Source of the DNA: an uncultured Polaribacter sp.
Lineage (GTDB): Bacteria > Bacteroidota > Bacteroidia > Flavobacteriales > Flavobacteriaceae
DNA length: 33,976 bases
Assembly: GCA_913061165.1 (NCBI GenBank)
Contig: CAJXTJ010000009.1
Coordinates: 1-33,976 of the forward strand
Direction: 5' to 3'
In this document: piece after piece, positions 21,925 through 31,533 of the stretch
Layout: each line of letters begins with the position of its first letter
Numbering within the stretch: position 1 is the first letter of the stretch
The notes under the pieces: generated by a model
What the model saw: the letters and a program-made list of their open reading frames with translations, nothing else
Told to the model about the DNA's origin: nothing
Databases searched by the model: none
Made by a program: the position numbers and the translations under genes

Positions 21925-21941
21925 CCTTTAGACAAGCTTAA
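21921..21941. repeat. Degenerate copy of the widespread CCTTCGACAAGCTCAGG-type intergenic element (here ACCTTTAGACAAGCTTAAGGT region)
   Basis: Imperfect inverted repeat ACCTT...AAGGT with GACAAGCT core; antisense translation gives the tell-tale LSLSKG. Confidence 0.5.
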
Positions 21942-21960
21942 GGTACTATTCAACTGTTCT

Positions 21961-22647
21961 ATGAACTCCACAAAAGAGAATTTACAGGTTTTATTTGAAG
22001 ACAATCACATTATTATTGTAAATAAAAGGGCCGGCGATATCACGCAAGGTGATAAAACGGGCGACAAACCTTTAAGCGATGTGGTTAAGGAATACGTAAA
22101 AGACAAGTACAACAAACCTGGTCTGGTTTTTATTGGCACCGTGCATAGATTAGACAGGCCTACTTCTGGAATAGTGATTTTTGCAAGAACCTCTAAAGCT
22201 TTAGAGCGTTTAAATAAAATGTTACGCGAAAAGACAATTAAGAAAACCTATTGGGCACTTGTAAAAAATGCACCAAAAGCGACTGCGGATACGCTTATTA
22301 ATTTCTTAAAAAAAGACACTAAAAAGAACAAATCTTTTGTCTACAAGAAAGAAATTGAAGGAAGTAAGAAAGCTATCTTACACTACAATATCATTAAAAA
22401 ATTGGAAAATTATTTTTTAATTGAAATTGATTTAGAAACAGGTAGACATCATCAAATTAGAACACAGTTATCTTATATTGGAAGTGCTATAAAAGGAGAT
22501 TTAAAGTATGGTTTTCCACGTTCTAATAAAGATGGAAGCATTAGTTTACATGCCCGAAAAATAAAATTTATACACCCAGTTTCTAAAGAAGAAGTAGCAA
22601 TTACTGCACCCACACCAAAAGATATTATTTGGAATGCATGTAGTTAA
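21961..22647 (+). CDS. RluA-family pseudouridine synthase
   Basis: GTVHRLDRPTSGIVIFARTSKALERLNKML, LETGRHHQIRTQL. Confidence 0.94.
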   Translation: MNSTKENLQVLFEDNHIIIVNKRAGDITQGDKTGDKPLSDVVKEYVKDKYNKPGLVFIGTVHRLDRPTSGIVIFARTSKALERLNKMLREKTIKKTYWALVKNAPKATADTLINFLKKDTKKNKSFVYKKEIEGSKKAILHYNIIKKLENYFLIEIDLETGRHHQIRTQLSYIGSAIKGDLKYGFPRSNKDGSISLHARKIKFIHPVSKEEVAITAPTPKDIIWNACS

Positions 22648-22668
22648 AAGTAAATAAGCCAAATTATC

Positions 22669-24291
22669 TTATAGCACTTCCAACGACGTAAATTGAAAAG
22701 AAGTTCCATCGAATAAACCTTTGTCTGACAATTTTAAAGCAGGAATTACCAATAGGGCCATAAAAGACAAACTCATATAAGGCGCTCTTAGTTTACTGCC
22801 CATTCGTTTTGCCATTGCATCCAAGTCAGCATAAGATTTTCCAATTTCTTGGGCAGATAAATCAGACATAATTCCTGCCACAGGTAAAGAAACAATTTTT
22901 TCTTCGGATGCATTTACAGCACAAATGCCGCCGCTATTTTCAATAATTAAATTCACCGCTTTACAAATTGCTTCATCAGAGACCCCTATAGCAATAATAT
23001 TATGAGAATCGTGCCCCACAGAACTTGCAATGGCGCCCTCTTTGATTCCGAAATTCTTAATAAAAGCGATGGATGGTTTTGCGTTTTTATACCGATTTAC
23101 AACCGTCATTTTTAGAACATCAGTTGCCGTATTTGAAACTAAATTTCCATCAACAATTAAAGTGTTTGCTTCAATTTGATTGGTTACCAATTCACCATCT
23201 AAAGCCTCAATGACTCTAATTTTATTTGCTGAAGATTCAAATCTAAAATCTGCTACTTTCTTTTTATCCGTGTTAAAATTGTTTAAAACTTCAAAATCTA
23301 CAGATTTCACAAAACTTTCTCCGTTTTTAGCCACCAAATCTCCGTTAATGTAGGTTTCTAAAATATTAAAGTTCTTTAAATTATCAACCAAAATAAAATC
23401 TGCAGCATCTCCTTTTTGCAACAAACCAACCTCTAAATTATAATGTTTTACAGGGTTTACGCAAGCTGCTTGCAACACTTTAAAGACGTCAATTCCTTTT
23501 GCTACTGCTCTTTCACATAATTGATTTATATGGCCTAACAGCAAATCATCTGGATGCTTATCATCTGAACAAAACATCATATTCTCGAAATGTTCTGGTA
23601 ATAAATCAATCAAAGCTTCGAAGTTTTTTGCAGCACTTCCCTCTCTAATAAGTACCTTCATTCCTTTTTGCAACTTCTCTAAAGCTTCATCAAAAGTAAA
23701 ACACTCATGATCTGTAGAAATGCCAGCAGCAATGTATTTAGTAACAGCATCGCCTCTTAAGCCTGGGGCGTGACCATCAATTGGTTTATTGTTGTTTTTT
23801 GAATGTTGAATCTTTTTAAGCACCTCTTCATCATCAAATAAAACACCCGGATAGTTCATCATTTCTGCTAAATATTTGATATCAGGATTTTCCATCATCA
23901 ACTTAATATCATTAGCATCAATAATTGCACCAGCACTTTCAAAAGAGGTTGCTGGCACACAACTTGGGGCTCCAAAATTAAATTTCAACGGAACCTTCTT
24001 TCCGTTTTGAATCATAAATTCTACTCCTTTTACACCCAACACATTGGCAATTTCATGCGGATCAGAAACGGTGGCAACTGTGCCATGAATTACGGCTATT
24101 TTAGCAAATTCTGAAGGCACTAACATCGAACTTTCTATATGAATATGTGCATCTACAAAACCAGGTAAAATATAGTTTTCTTGAAGGTGTTGTGTTGCTC
24201 TAACCCCTATAATTTTTCCATTTTCTACTTCAACTTCACCTTTAAAAATTTTCTTGTTTTGTATATCAACAATATTACCTTTTACAATCAT
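22669..24291 (-). CDS. ade: Adenine deaminase
   Basis: [56 protein letters not shown]; full-length 540 aa. Confidence 0.95.
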   Translation of the reverse strand: MIVKGNIVDIQNKKIFKGEVEVENGKIIGVRATQHLQENYILPGFVDAHIHIESSMLVPSEFAKIAVIHGTVATVSDPHEIANVLGVKGVEFMIQNGKKVPLKFNFGAPSCVPATSFESAGAIIDANDIKLMMENPDIKYLAEMMNYPGVLFDDEEVLKKIQHSKNNNKPIDGHAPGLRGDAVTKYIAAGISTDHECFTFDEALEKLQKGMKVLIREGSAAKNFEALIDLLPEHFENMMFCSDDKHPDDLLLGHINQLCERAVAKGIDVFKVLQAACVNPVKHYNLEVGLLQKGDAADFILVDNLKNFNILETYINGDLVAKNGESFVKSVDFEVLNNFNTDKKKVADFRFESSANKIRVIEALDGELVTNQIEANTLIVDGNLVSNTATDVLKMTVVNRYKNAKPSIAFIKNFGIKEGAIASSVGHDSHNIIAIGVSDEAICKAVNLIIENSGGICAVNASEEKIVSLPVAGIMSDLSAQEIGKSYADLDAMAKRMGSKLRAPYMSLSFMALLVIPALKLSDKGLFDGTSFQFTSLEVL

Positions 24292-24309
24292 ATACCAAAT
24301 TATTTACTA

Positions 24310-24317
24310 CAAATTTA
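24310..24317 (-). promoter_or_regulatory. Candidate -7 element (TAAATTTG) upstream of ade
   Basis: TANNTTTG match about 18 bp upstream of the ade start; -33 not evident. Confidence 0.35.
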
Positions 24318-24342
24318 CAAAGAATAAAAGGGGCTATTCCTA

Positions 24343-24891
24343 TTATTTTGGATAGATTACTTGGTGCAAAGGAATATCAAATTCATTTTTATCTTCTATT
24401 TCTTTTACTGGTGGAAAAAAATTTAATCCTATAAATTTTGCGTCTTTTCTACAGTTTGATAAAAATCGATCATAGAAACCTTTTCCATAACCCACTCTGA
24501 ATTTTTTATCATCAGAGATTAACATTGGTATAAAAATTAAATCTAAGTCATTTTCTAAAGCTGGATCTGCATTTACAGGTTCTGGAACATCTAATCTATT
24601 CAACTCTAAAACAGTATCATCTTCTAGATAAAAATGCGACAATGTATTGTCTTTAAAATTGCATTTACTTACTACAATCCGTTTATTTTTGTCTCTAAAA
24701 TAGGTAATTAACGCTGCGGTATCTATCTCTTTAAATTTAGGTATGGATAGAAATAAATGCACATTTTTAACAGTAGAAAGATCTAAGTTATAAATCTGTT
24801 GGTATATATTTTCTTGCAAATCCTTAATTTGGATTTCAGTTAGGTCATTTCTTTTTTGCTTGTAAAGCGCTCTAAGTTCTTGCTTTTTCAT
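24343..24891 (-). CDS. 5-formyltetrahydrofolate cyclo-ligase
   Basis: MKKQELRALYKQKRNDL, FIPMLISDDKKFRVGYGKGFYDRFL. Confidence 0.93.
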   Translation of the reverse strand: MKKQELRALYKQKRNDLTEIQIKDLQENIYQQIYNLDLSTVKNVHLFLSIPKFKEIDTAALITYFRDKNKRIVVSKCNFKDNTLSHFYLEDDTVLELNRLDVPEPVNADPALENDLDLIFIPMLISDDKKFRVGYGKGFYDRFLSNCRKDAKFIGLNFFPPVKEIEDKNEFDIPLHQVIYPK

Positions 24892-24892
24892 T

Positions 24893-25261
24893 TTACAAAT
24901 CCTTTAATATTACTTGTGTTTTTTTTGTCAATCCTTTCACCACCATAGCATAAGAATGATTTATTAGCGTTATAGCCAAATTTTGTGAAATATCTTTAGA
25001 ATTAAGAGTTACTGTATTCCAATGCTTTTTGTTCGAATGCCAACCCGGTTGCACACCTTCATAAACTTCTCGTAATTCTTCTGCTTTCTCAGGATCACAT
25101 TTTAAATTTACACATTGTGCACCTTGCTCCCACTTATCTATTCTTGTAAGTACAAAAATTTTATCCATCACTTTAAAAACCAAAGTTACGTTATCAAAAG
25201 GAAAGTGCTCTGTTACTCCTTTTTTTGACAAACAAAAATCTCTTAATTGCGTTATGTGCAT
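24893..25261 (-). CDS. MmcQ/YjbR family DNA-binding protein
   Basis: FCLSKKGVTEHFPFDNVTLVFKV, CDPEKAEELREVYEGVQPGWHSNKKHWNTV. Confidence 0.92.
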   Translation of the reverse strand: MHITQLRDFCLSKKGVTEHFPFDNVTLVFKVMDKIFVLTRIDKWEQGAQCVNLKCDPEKAEELREVYEGVQPGWHSNKKHWNTVTLNSKDISQNLAITLINHSYAMVVKGLTKKTQVILKDL

Positions 25262-25270
25262 TTTTAATTT

Positions 25271-26218
25271 TTACAAAGATTCATTTAAAAAAGATTTTAA
25301 AAACTCTAAACTTTCTTTTGGGTTTTCCTCCATAGGAACATGACCTGAATTTTCTAAAATAACCAGTTTAGAGTTCGGCAGCATGCTATCCATTCTTTTT
25401 CCATTTCCTAAAGGAATCCAAGTATCTTTTGCTCCCCAAATTAATAATGTGGTAGTTTTTACACTTTTTAACTTTACTAAATTTACTTTTTCAGCTAAAT
25501 TGAAATCCGTTTTTGCTCTCTCTATAAAAGCCTTTCTATTTCCTGTTCTCAAAGACATTTTATGATACCGTATAACAAGAGTGTCTGTAACTTTTAATTT
25601 ATCAGCATATACTTGCTCTATATTTTTTCTAATAATAAACTTGGGTGTGATGTACAAAAACAACGAATTTAAGATTGGTGTTTTTGCCATTTTAAAAATT
25701 GATGGTTGTGGGGTAAAGGTTGGCAAACCACTGGCATCTATTAAAATAAGTTTGCGTACTTTATTTGGGTATTCTGCAGCATAATTCCAAGCAATATTTC
25801 CTCCTAAAGAATTTCCTGCAAGATAAAATTTATCAACCTTTATTTTTTCTAAAAATTGAAACAAAAACTTTGTATAACTCTCTATAGAGTAATCTGCATT
25901 CTTGTTTGGACCTGTTAAACCAAAGGCAGGTAAATCTAATCTAATAACTCGATAGTCTTTGGATAGTTGTTTTGTCCAAGCATCATAAGTATGTAAAGAA
26001 GCTGCTGTGCCATGGATTAAAACAATTGGGAAACCAGTACCTTCATCTCTATAATGCACCTGCATTCCATTAATTGCTAAAAACTCTGATTGTTCATTTG
26101 CATATTCCTTTTTTAATTCTTCTACAGAAATATCGGCATAAGAGACCCTATAAATCAGCACCAATAGTAGGATACTAATCCCAATAAAAAATCTTTTTTT
26201 ATGGAAGATTTTTCGCAT
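25271..26218 (-). CDS. Alpha/beta hydrolase, membrane-anchored
   Basis: N-terminal TM; VLIHGTAASLHTYDAW, LAGNSLGGNIAWNYA, NSGHVPMEENP. Confidence 0.92.
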   Translation of the reverse strand: MRKIFHKKRFFIGISILLLVLIYRVSYADISVEELKKEYANEQSEFLAINGMQVHYRDEGTGFPIVLIHGTAASLHTYDAWTKQLSKDYRVIRLDLPAFGLTGPNKNADYSIESYTKFLFQFLEKIKVDKFYLAGNSLGGNIAWNYAAEYPNKVRKLILIDASGLPTFTPQPSIFKMAKTPILNSLFLYITPKFIIRKNIEQVYADKLKVTDTLVIRYHKMSLRTGNRKAFIERAKTDFNLAEKVNLVKLKSVKTTTLLIWGAKDTWIPLGNGKRMDSMLPNSKLVILENSGHVPMEENPKESLEFLKSFLNESL

Positions 26219-26222
26219 AAAT

Positions 26223-26972
26223 TTATTTTATAATTTTATATAAAATAGGCTTACTAGGTGTTGCGTCATTTTCAAAAGGTGCAATCATTAAATTTAATAA
26301 ATACTCACCATCTTCTACCGAATTAGGTACATAGATGAATTCTGTAATCGTTGCATCTAATCGAACTTTTCCAGTCGTATTCCAAAAAGCATTGTGTGCT
26401 AATAACTTTCCGTTATCTTTTTCTTTATCTACAGAAGGCAAATCAATCAATAGGTGTTTTATTCCTTTTTCACGCAGATAAACGGCTGCTTCTTCCAGCA
26501 AGTATGGCGGATTAGTATTCGAATATTGCATCGTCTTTTTATCCTTTAAATTAGGCAATGTTCTAATTATAATAGCATCTCTTTTTTTATTTCTTAACGC
26601 TGTTTTTAATTGTTTTTCAGAAATTACAAAATCTTCTCCTCTGCTTTCTGGTGCAACTGTAACCACCTCGGAAACAAAAAAATAATGTTTTAAATTCTGA
26701 TTTACAGAATATACCTCTTCTGTAATATGACCCACACATTCTGTATGTGTTATGTGTGCATGCGGATTAAAATGAATGTTATTAAAGTTTATAACAGCAC
26801 CTTCAGAAACCTTAACTAATTCACCATCAATATTCTCTGGAAATATCTCTGGCTCACCTAAATACCAAGCATTTACATTTTTTCTTGATGCATCTATGGC
26901 AATAGAAATATCTAAAGGTTTAGAAACATCTATTGTAATTTTTCTAGAATTGTATTCTATAATTGCTTTCAT
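26223..26972 (-). CDS. Cyclase family protein (kynurenine formamidase-like fold)
   Basis: NFNNIHFNPHAHITHTECVGHI metal-site region; LLIDLPSVDKEKDNGKLLAHNAFW. Confidence 0.8.
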   Translation of the reverse strand: MKAIIEYNSRKITIDVSKPLDISIAIDASRKNVNAWYLGEPEIFPENIDGELVKVSEGAVINFNNIHFNPHAHITHTECVGHITEEVYSVNQNLKHYFFVSEVVTVAPESRGEDFVISEKQLKTALRNKKRDAIIIRTLPNLKDKKTMQYSNTNPPYLLEEAAVYLREKGIKHLLIDLPSVDKEKDNGKLLAHNAFWNTTGKVRLDATITEFIYVPNSVEDGEYLLNLMIAPFENDATPSKPILYKIIK

Positions 26973-27011
26973 GTAGGCTAAAATTATTTTAATATTTTAC
27001 TGAAATAGATT

Positions 27012-27045
27012 CAAATATAAGTTATTAAATAAAAAAGGGTTCAAA
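27012..27045 (-). promoter_or_regulatory. Bacteroidota-type promoter for the cyclase-hydrolase-MmcQ-FTHF ligase gene set (TTTG-N22-TATATTTG)
   Basis: Minus strand -33-like TTTG (27045-27042) and -7 TATATTTG (27019-27012); spacer slightly long. Confidence 0.5.
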
Positions 27046-27075
27046 GATTTATAAAAATTAGAAAAGGAACTTGAA

Positions 27076-28203
27076 TTAGTTTAACATAAAAAGATCAGAA
27101 GCAATTCCGTCTACCAAAAACCTCCCTTTTTCGCTCGTTTTTAAAACTCCATTTTTATTAGATAACAGACCTTCTTCAATGTGTTTTTTAGATTGATTCT
27201 TAAAATATTCAGCATATTTTACTCCAAAGTTATTTTCAATTTCATTCAACGAAACACCCCACATAGTTCTTAAACCAGTCATAATATATTCATTGTATCG
27301 ATCTGCTGTAGACAAGGTCTCTCTTTCTATAGGAACTATATTCTCTTGAATCGCTTTTATATACTTCGTATTATTTTTAACATTCCAACTACGTTGTTTT
27401 CCATCGAAGGAGTGCGCAGATGGGCCAATTCCTAGATACGGTTTCCCAAACCAATAGGCAGTATTGTTTTTACTGAAAAAACCCTCTTTTCCGAAGCTAG
27501 ATAATTCATAATGTATGTACCCCGCTTTGTCCAACTCTTTTGTTAGTATTTGAAACTGCTCTTGAACTTTATAATCAGAAACACTTTTAATTTTCCCTTT
27601 TGCTATTAAAGCTTCTAAAGCTGTTTTTGGCTCTACTACTAAGGCATAACTACTAATATGCGGAATATCAAAACTTAATGCTGTCTGAATATTAACCAAC
27701 CATTCTTCGTTTGTGCAATACGGAATTCCGTATATTAAGTCTAAAGAAATATTATCAAAATAGCGAGCTGCAAAAGACAAAGATTTCTTTGCTTCTTCTG
27801 AATTATGTGCACGATTCATTAACTTTAAATCCTTCTCAAAGAAAGACTGAACACCGATACTTAGGCGGTTAATTAAACTTTTAGAAAGCTCAATTATCTT
27901 CTCTTCAGACAAATCATCAGGATTTGCCTCTAGCGTTATTTCCGGGTTTTCTATAACCTCAAAATTTGCATATACTGCAGCTATCAATACCTGAATTTCT
28001 TCAGTATTTAAAACAGAAGGTGTGCCTCCACCAAAATAAATAGTTTCTATAATTTTATCTTCTAACTCGTCTTTTCTCAGTTCAATTTCTCTTACTAAAG
28101 AGACAATCATGTCTTCTTTTTTCTTTAACGAGGTAGAGAAATGAAAATCGCAATAAAAACATGCTTGCTTGCAAAATGGTATGTGAATGTATATTCCGGA
28201 CAA
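27076..28203 (-). CDS. hemW: HemW-type radical SAM protein (HemN-like, heme chaperone family)
   Basis: YIHIPFCKQACFYCDFHFS (CxxxCxxC followed by DF rather than a fourth Cys), GGGTPSVL. Confidence 0.93.
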   Translation of the reverse strand: MSGIYIHIPFCKQACFYCDFHFSTSLKKKEDMIVSLVREIELRKDELEDKIIETIYFGGGTPSVLNTEEIQVLIAAVYANFEVIENPEITLEANPDDLSEEKIIELSKSLINRLSIGVQSFFEKDLKLMNRAHNSEEAKKSLSFAARYFDNISLDLIYGIPYCTNEEWLVNIQTALSFDIPHISSYALVVEPKTALEALIAKGKIKSVSDYKVQEQFQILTKELDKAGYIHYELSSFGKEGFFSKNNTAYWFGKPYLGIGPSAHSFDGKQRSWNVKNNTKYIKAIQENIVPIERETLSTADRYNEYIMTGLRTMWGVSLNEIENNFGVKYAEYFKNQSKKHIEEGLLSNKNGVLKTSEKGRFLVDGIASDLFMLN

Positions 28204-28206
28204 ATT

Positions 28207-28227
28207 AGTTATAGGTTATCGGTTATT
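28207..28227 (+). repeat. Three-copy 7-bp tandem repeat (AGTTATA GGTTATC GGTTATT)
   Basis: Consecutive heptamers RGTTATH in the hemW-ruvC intergenic region. Confidence 0.6.
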
Positions 28228-28247
28228 AATTTGTGTCTTTTTCTAAG

Positions 28248-28808
28248 CTATTTAATTTTCGAAGGATTGTCTTTCACAAAACTAGCCCAACCTGTATAGT
28301 TTTTTCCTCCAACAACTTTTCCTGAGTTATAGAAATGACAAACTGCTGCGGCTAAACCATCTGTTGCGTCTAGGTTTTTTGGAAGTGTTTTTAGGTTTAA
28401 GAGCGATTTTAACATCAAAGCAACCTGCTCTTTACTAGCATTACCATTTCCTGTAACTGCCATTTTAATTTTCTTTGGTAAATATTCTGTAATTGGTATT
28501 TCACGGGACAAACCTGCTGCCATTGCAACTCCTTGCGCTCTTCCTAACTTTAACATAGATTGCACATTTTTACCAAAAAACGGCGCTTCAATTGCAATTT
28601 CATCAGGATTGTAAGTATCTATTAGCTCTATTGTTCTCTCAAAAATGAGTTTTAGCTTTAGATAGTGATCATCATATTTTTTCAACATCAATTCATTCAT
28701 CTGAATAAATTCCATCTTCTTTCCAACCACCTTTATAAGTCCGAAACCCATAATTGTAGTACCAGGATCAATTCCTAAAATAATTTTTTCTGTTTTTACA
28801 ATAGCCAT
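28248..28808 (-). CDS. ruvC: Crossover junction endodeoxyribonuclease RuvC
   Basis: [55 protein letters not shown]. Confidence 0.96.
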   Translation of the reverse strand: MAIVKTEKIILGIDPGTTIMGFGLIKVVGKKMEFIQMNELMLKKYDDHYLKLKLIFERTIELIDTYNPDEIAIEAPFFGKNVQSMLKLGRAQGVAMAAGLSREIPITEYLPKKIKMAVTGNGNASKEQVALMLKSLLNLKTLPKNLDATDGLAAAVCHFYNSGKVVGGKNYTGWASFVKDNPSKIK

Positions 28809-28825
28809 CTTTATTATTTTAATTT

Positions 28826-28957
28826 TTAAAATAAACTATCTAAAATAACTTCCATTTTATACCACAAAATAACAGCAACCACTAGTAATAAAATTAAAAA
28901 AAGTCCTTTTGTTGGTTTTGATTCTTTTTTTCTGCCAAACTTTCTTCTAAATTGCAT
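28826..28957 (-). CDS. 43-aa single-TM small membrane protein (not in supplied ORF track)
   Basis: ATG at 28957, TAA at 28826-28828: [43 protein letters not shown]; basic N-terminus then one hydrophobic helix; 17 bp upstream of ruvC on the same strand. Confidence 0.72.
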   Translation of the reverse strand: MQFRRKFGRKKESKPTKGLFLILLLVVAVILWYKMEVILDSLF

Positions 28958-29065
28958 TCTTATTAATTTTAATTGATCCTTATTCTTTTTGTTTCAATAC
29001 AAGCGACACTGCGTAAACTGAACTCTTTCTAATACCAACTGATACTTAAAACTGTTTACTAATTT

Positions 29066-29722
29066 TTACAACTTCTTAATAGCTCTTAGCATTTCTCTTT
29101 TTCCCGGAGGGCCAGGTAAACGTTCTACAGTAAAACCAACTGCTTGCATTGCTCTTCTTACGCTTCCTTTTGCAGAATAGGTTACTAAAATTCCGTTCTC
29201 TTTTAAAGCATTAAACATTTTTCTAAAGATTTCTTCAGACCACAATTCAGGTTGCACCCGGGCACCAAATGCATCAAAATATATTAGATTAAATGCATCT
29301 TCATCTTCAATATTTTCAAACAGCTGTTTTCTTTTCAATAAAGAAAATGTTTCTGAAATTTGGTGTTTTTCTTCCCAAGAAACAGCATGCATTTTTTCAA
29401 AAACAGCACTATCTTTTTCTGCTTTTAAAACTGAAATAAAATTCATCTTCTCAACCTCCTCAGCGGTAACTGGATATGCCTCTACACCCACATAATCAAT
29501 AACTCTTTTGCCTTCTAAATACGTAATAAAACAATTTAAACCAGTACCAAAACCAATTTCTAATATTGCAACCTTTTCAGAAGAAACTAATTTTAATCCA
29601 CTGTTTATAAAAACGTGGTATGTTTCATTAATCGAACCATTTTTAGAATGGTATTGTTCGTCTAACTCTGGTAAATGTATGGTTGTAGAACCATCTGAAG
29701 TTACTAAAATTTCTCTTTTCAA
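29066..29722 (-). CDS. mnmD: Stand-alone MnmD-like tRNA (mnm5s2U) methyltransferase (MnmC N-terminal domain family)
   Basis: ILEIGFGTGLNCFITYL, IYFDAFGARVQPELWSEEIFRKMFNALKENGILVTYSAKGSVRRAMQAVGFTVERLPGPPGKREML. Confidence 0.92.
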   Translation of the reverse strand: MKREILVTSDGSTTIHLPELDEQYHSKNGSINETYHVFINSGLKLVSSEKVAILEIGFGTGLNCFITYLEGKRVIDYVGVEAYPVTAEEVEKMNFISVLKAEKDSAVFEKMHAVSWEEKHQISETFSLLKRKQLFENIEDEDAFNLIYFDAFGARVQPELWSEEIFRKMFNALKENGILVTYSAKGSVRRAMQAVGFTVERLPGPPGKREMLRAIKKL

Positions 29723-29771
29723 ACTGCTTGTATTTTTTATGATTTTTATTATACTAAATAGAAATCTATGT

Positions 29772-30281
29772 TTATTTTACTTTTAATAACACTCCATTTG
29801 CTTCAAATGAAAACTCCTTTTTCGAATTTGTAATTGCTGCAATTTCTTCTTTACTTTTTCCTGCATCTTTTGCATAATGCCGTAATTCTGCTACGGATGT
29901 AGTCTGTACAAATGCTTTCCCTTCTAAAACAACCTCTTTTCCCTGAGAATCTAAAGGCATAAAAAAGCCATAATCTTTAAAACGAACCATTACTTCTTTC
30001 TCTGCGGTCAAAGGTAGTTTCATCCAACATCCTTTAGCAGCACAAACTTCCTTAATTTCTGATGCAAATTTTACATTTATAGTATCGCCAACAATCATGT
30101 CTTTAAATTTAAGCAACATTTCTTTTGAGGTAACTACTTCCTCATTAGAAATTTTATCTCCAAAAGAAACAAATGCCAACTCTTGAACCTTACTTATTTC
30201 TAAATTATTTACTTTTTCCGCTTGTTTGCATCCCACAAAAAACACCAATGCTACTGCACAAAATTGAATTGCAAATTTCAT
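29772..30281 (-). CDS. DUF4920 domain-containing lipoprotein
   Basis: Lipobox FFVGC; SFGDKISNEE, CAAKGCWMKLPL. Confidence 0.85.
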   Translation of the reverse strand: MKFAIQFCAVALVFFVGCKQAEKVNNLEISKVQELAFVSFGDKISNEEVVTSKEMLLKFKDMIVGDTINVKFASEIKEVCAAKGCWMKLPLTAEKEVMVRFKDYGFFMPLDSQGKEVVLEGKAFVQTTSVAELRHYAKDAGKSKEEIAAITNSKKEFSFEANGVLLKVK

Positions 30282-30306
30282 ATTCTATATTTTAATCCTT
30301 TATAAA

Positions 30307-30314
30307 CAAATATA
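30307..30314 (-). promoter_or_regulatory. Candidate -7 element (TATATTTG) for the DUF4920 gene
   Basis: TANNTTTG match 25 bp upstream of the start; -33 not well placed. Confidence 0.4.
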
Positions 30315-30369
30315 AGGATTTTAACATCAAACCGACCGTTTTTATATTTCTTCAGATGAATAAATTATG

Positions 30370-30377
30370 TACATTTG
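30370..30377 (+). promoter_or_regulatory. Candidate -7 element (TACATTTG) for ilvE
   Basis: TANNTTTG match about 25 bp upstream of ATG 30402. Confidence 0.5.
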
Positions 30378-30401
30378 TTCTGTAAAATAATCCTTATAAT
30401 T

Positions 30402-31457
30402 ATGAATTCTAATATAGAAATCAAACATACAGAAACATCTAAAATTGAAAGTGTAGATTTTAATAACTTACCTTTTGGTAGTGTTTTTTCTGATCATATG
30501 TTAACGTGTACTTTTAAAGATGGTGCTTGGCAAACTCCAATTATTGAGGCGTATGCACCAATTTCTCTAGATCCTTCTGCTAAGATTTTTCATTACGGAC
30601 AATCTATTTTCGAAGGAATGAAAGCATACAAAGATGCTGAAGGAAATACATTGTTATTTAGACCATTAGAGAACTGCAAACGCTTAAATAAATCTGCAGA
30701 ACGTTTGGTAATTCCTCAAATTCCTGAAGAAATTTTCATGAGTGGTTTAAAGCAATTATTAAAAGTTGATGAAGCCTGGATTCCTACAAATGAAGGAAGC
30801 TCTCTTTATATTAGACCTTTTATGTTTGCTTCTGGAAACGGTTTTCATGCCTCTCCTGCAAATGAATATAAATTTATAATTTGTACAGCGCCATCTGGAG
30901 CTTACTTTGCAGGTAAAGTAAAAGTTTTAATTGAAGAAAAATATGCACGTGCTGCAAATGGTGGTGTTGGTTTTGCAAAAGCAGGTGGTAATTATGCCGC
31001 TCAGTTTTACCCAACACAATTAGCCATTGATAAAGGATATGATCAAGTAATCTGGACAGATGACAATACCCACGAATATATTGAAGAAGCTGGAGCAATG
31101 AACATCTTTGTTCGAATTAATGATACCTTAATTACCAGCCCAACAAACGATCGAATTTTAGACGGAATTACACGTAAGAGTATCATTAAAATTGCTGAAG
31201 ATTTAAAAATTAATGTTGAAGTAAGAAAAATTTCTGTTTCAGAAGTTGTTGCTGCGGCACAATCTGGAAGTTTAAAGGAAATGTTTGGTACAGGAACTGC
31301 TGCTGTAATTTCTCCAATATCTGGCTTTGGTTACAAAGAAAAAGAGTATGATTTACCCGATTTAGACAACTCTTTCGCTAGCCTATTAAAGAAAACAATT
31401 ACGGATATTCAGACAAATAAAACTGAAGACCCATATGGCTGGAGAATGAAATTATAA
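30402..31457 (+). CDS. ilvE: Branched-chain amino acid aminotransferase (ORF track start 30375 probably 9 codons too early)
   Basis: HYGQSIFEGMKAYKDAEGNTLLFRPLENCKRLNKSAERL, EEAGAMNIFV, DGITRKSI; MNSNIEIKHTETSK start preferred because the earlier start overlaps the putative promoter. Confidence 0.94.
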   Translation: MNSNIEIKHTETSKIESVDFNNLPFGSVFSDHMLTCTFKDGAWQTPIIEAYAPISLDPSAKIFHYGQSIFEGMKAYKDAEGNTLLFRPLENCKRLNKSAERLVIPQIPEEIFMSGLKQLLKVDEAWIPTNEGSSLYIRPFMFASGNGFHASPANEYKFIICTAPSGAYFAGKVKVLIEEKYARAANGGVGFAKAGGNYAAQFYPTQLAIDKGYDQVIWTDDNTHEYIEEAGAMNIFVRINDTLITSPTNDRILDGITRKSIIKIAEDLKINVEVRKISVSEVVAAAQSGSLKEMFGTGTAAVISPISGFGYKEKEYDLPDLDNSFASLLKKTITDIQTNKTEDPYGWRMKL

Positions 31458-31477
31458 AAAAAGTATGTATTAAAATG

Positions 31478-31509
31478 AAAAGCATCAATTTAGTTTGATG
31501 CTTTTTTTT
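31478..31509 (+). terminator. Intrinsic terminator after ilvE
   Basis: 11-bp stem AAAAGCATCAA-TTTAGT-TTGATGCTTTT followed by further Ts. Confidence 0.9.
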
Positions 31510-31533
31510 ATCTTTAAATTCTAAAATTTTAGA

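Noticed and set aside
21786-22004. 72-aa minus ORF containing LSLSKG
   Set aside because: Antisense to the engB 3' end; the LSLSKG string is explained by the intergenic palindromic element, not a gene.
30874-31098. 74-aa Leu/Gln/His-rich antisense ORF in ilvE
   Set aside because: Low-complexity shadow ORF opposite a conserved gene.
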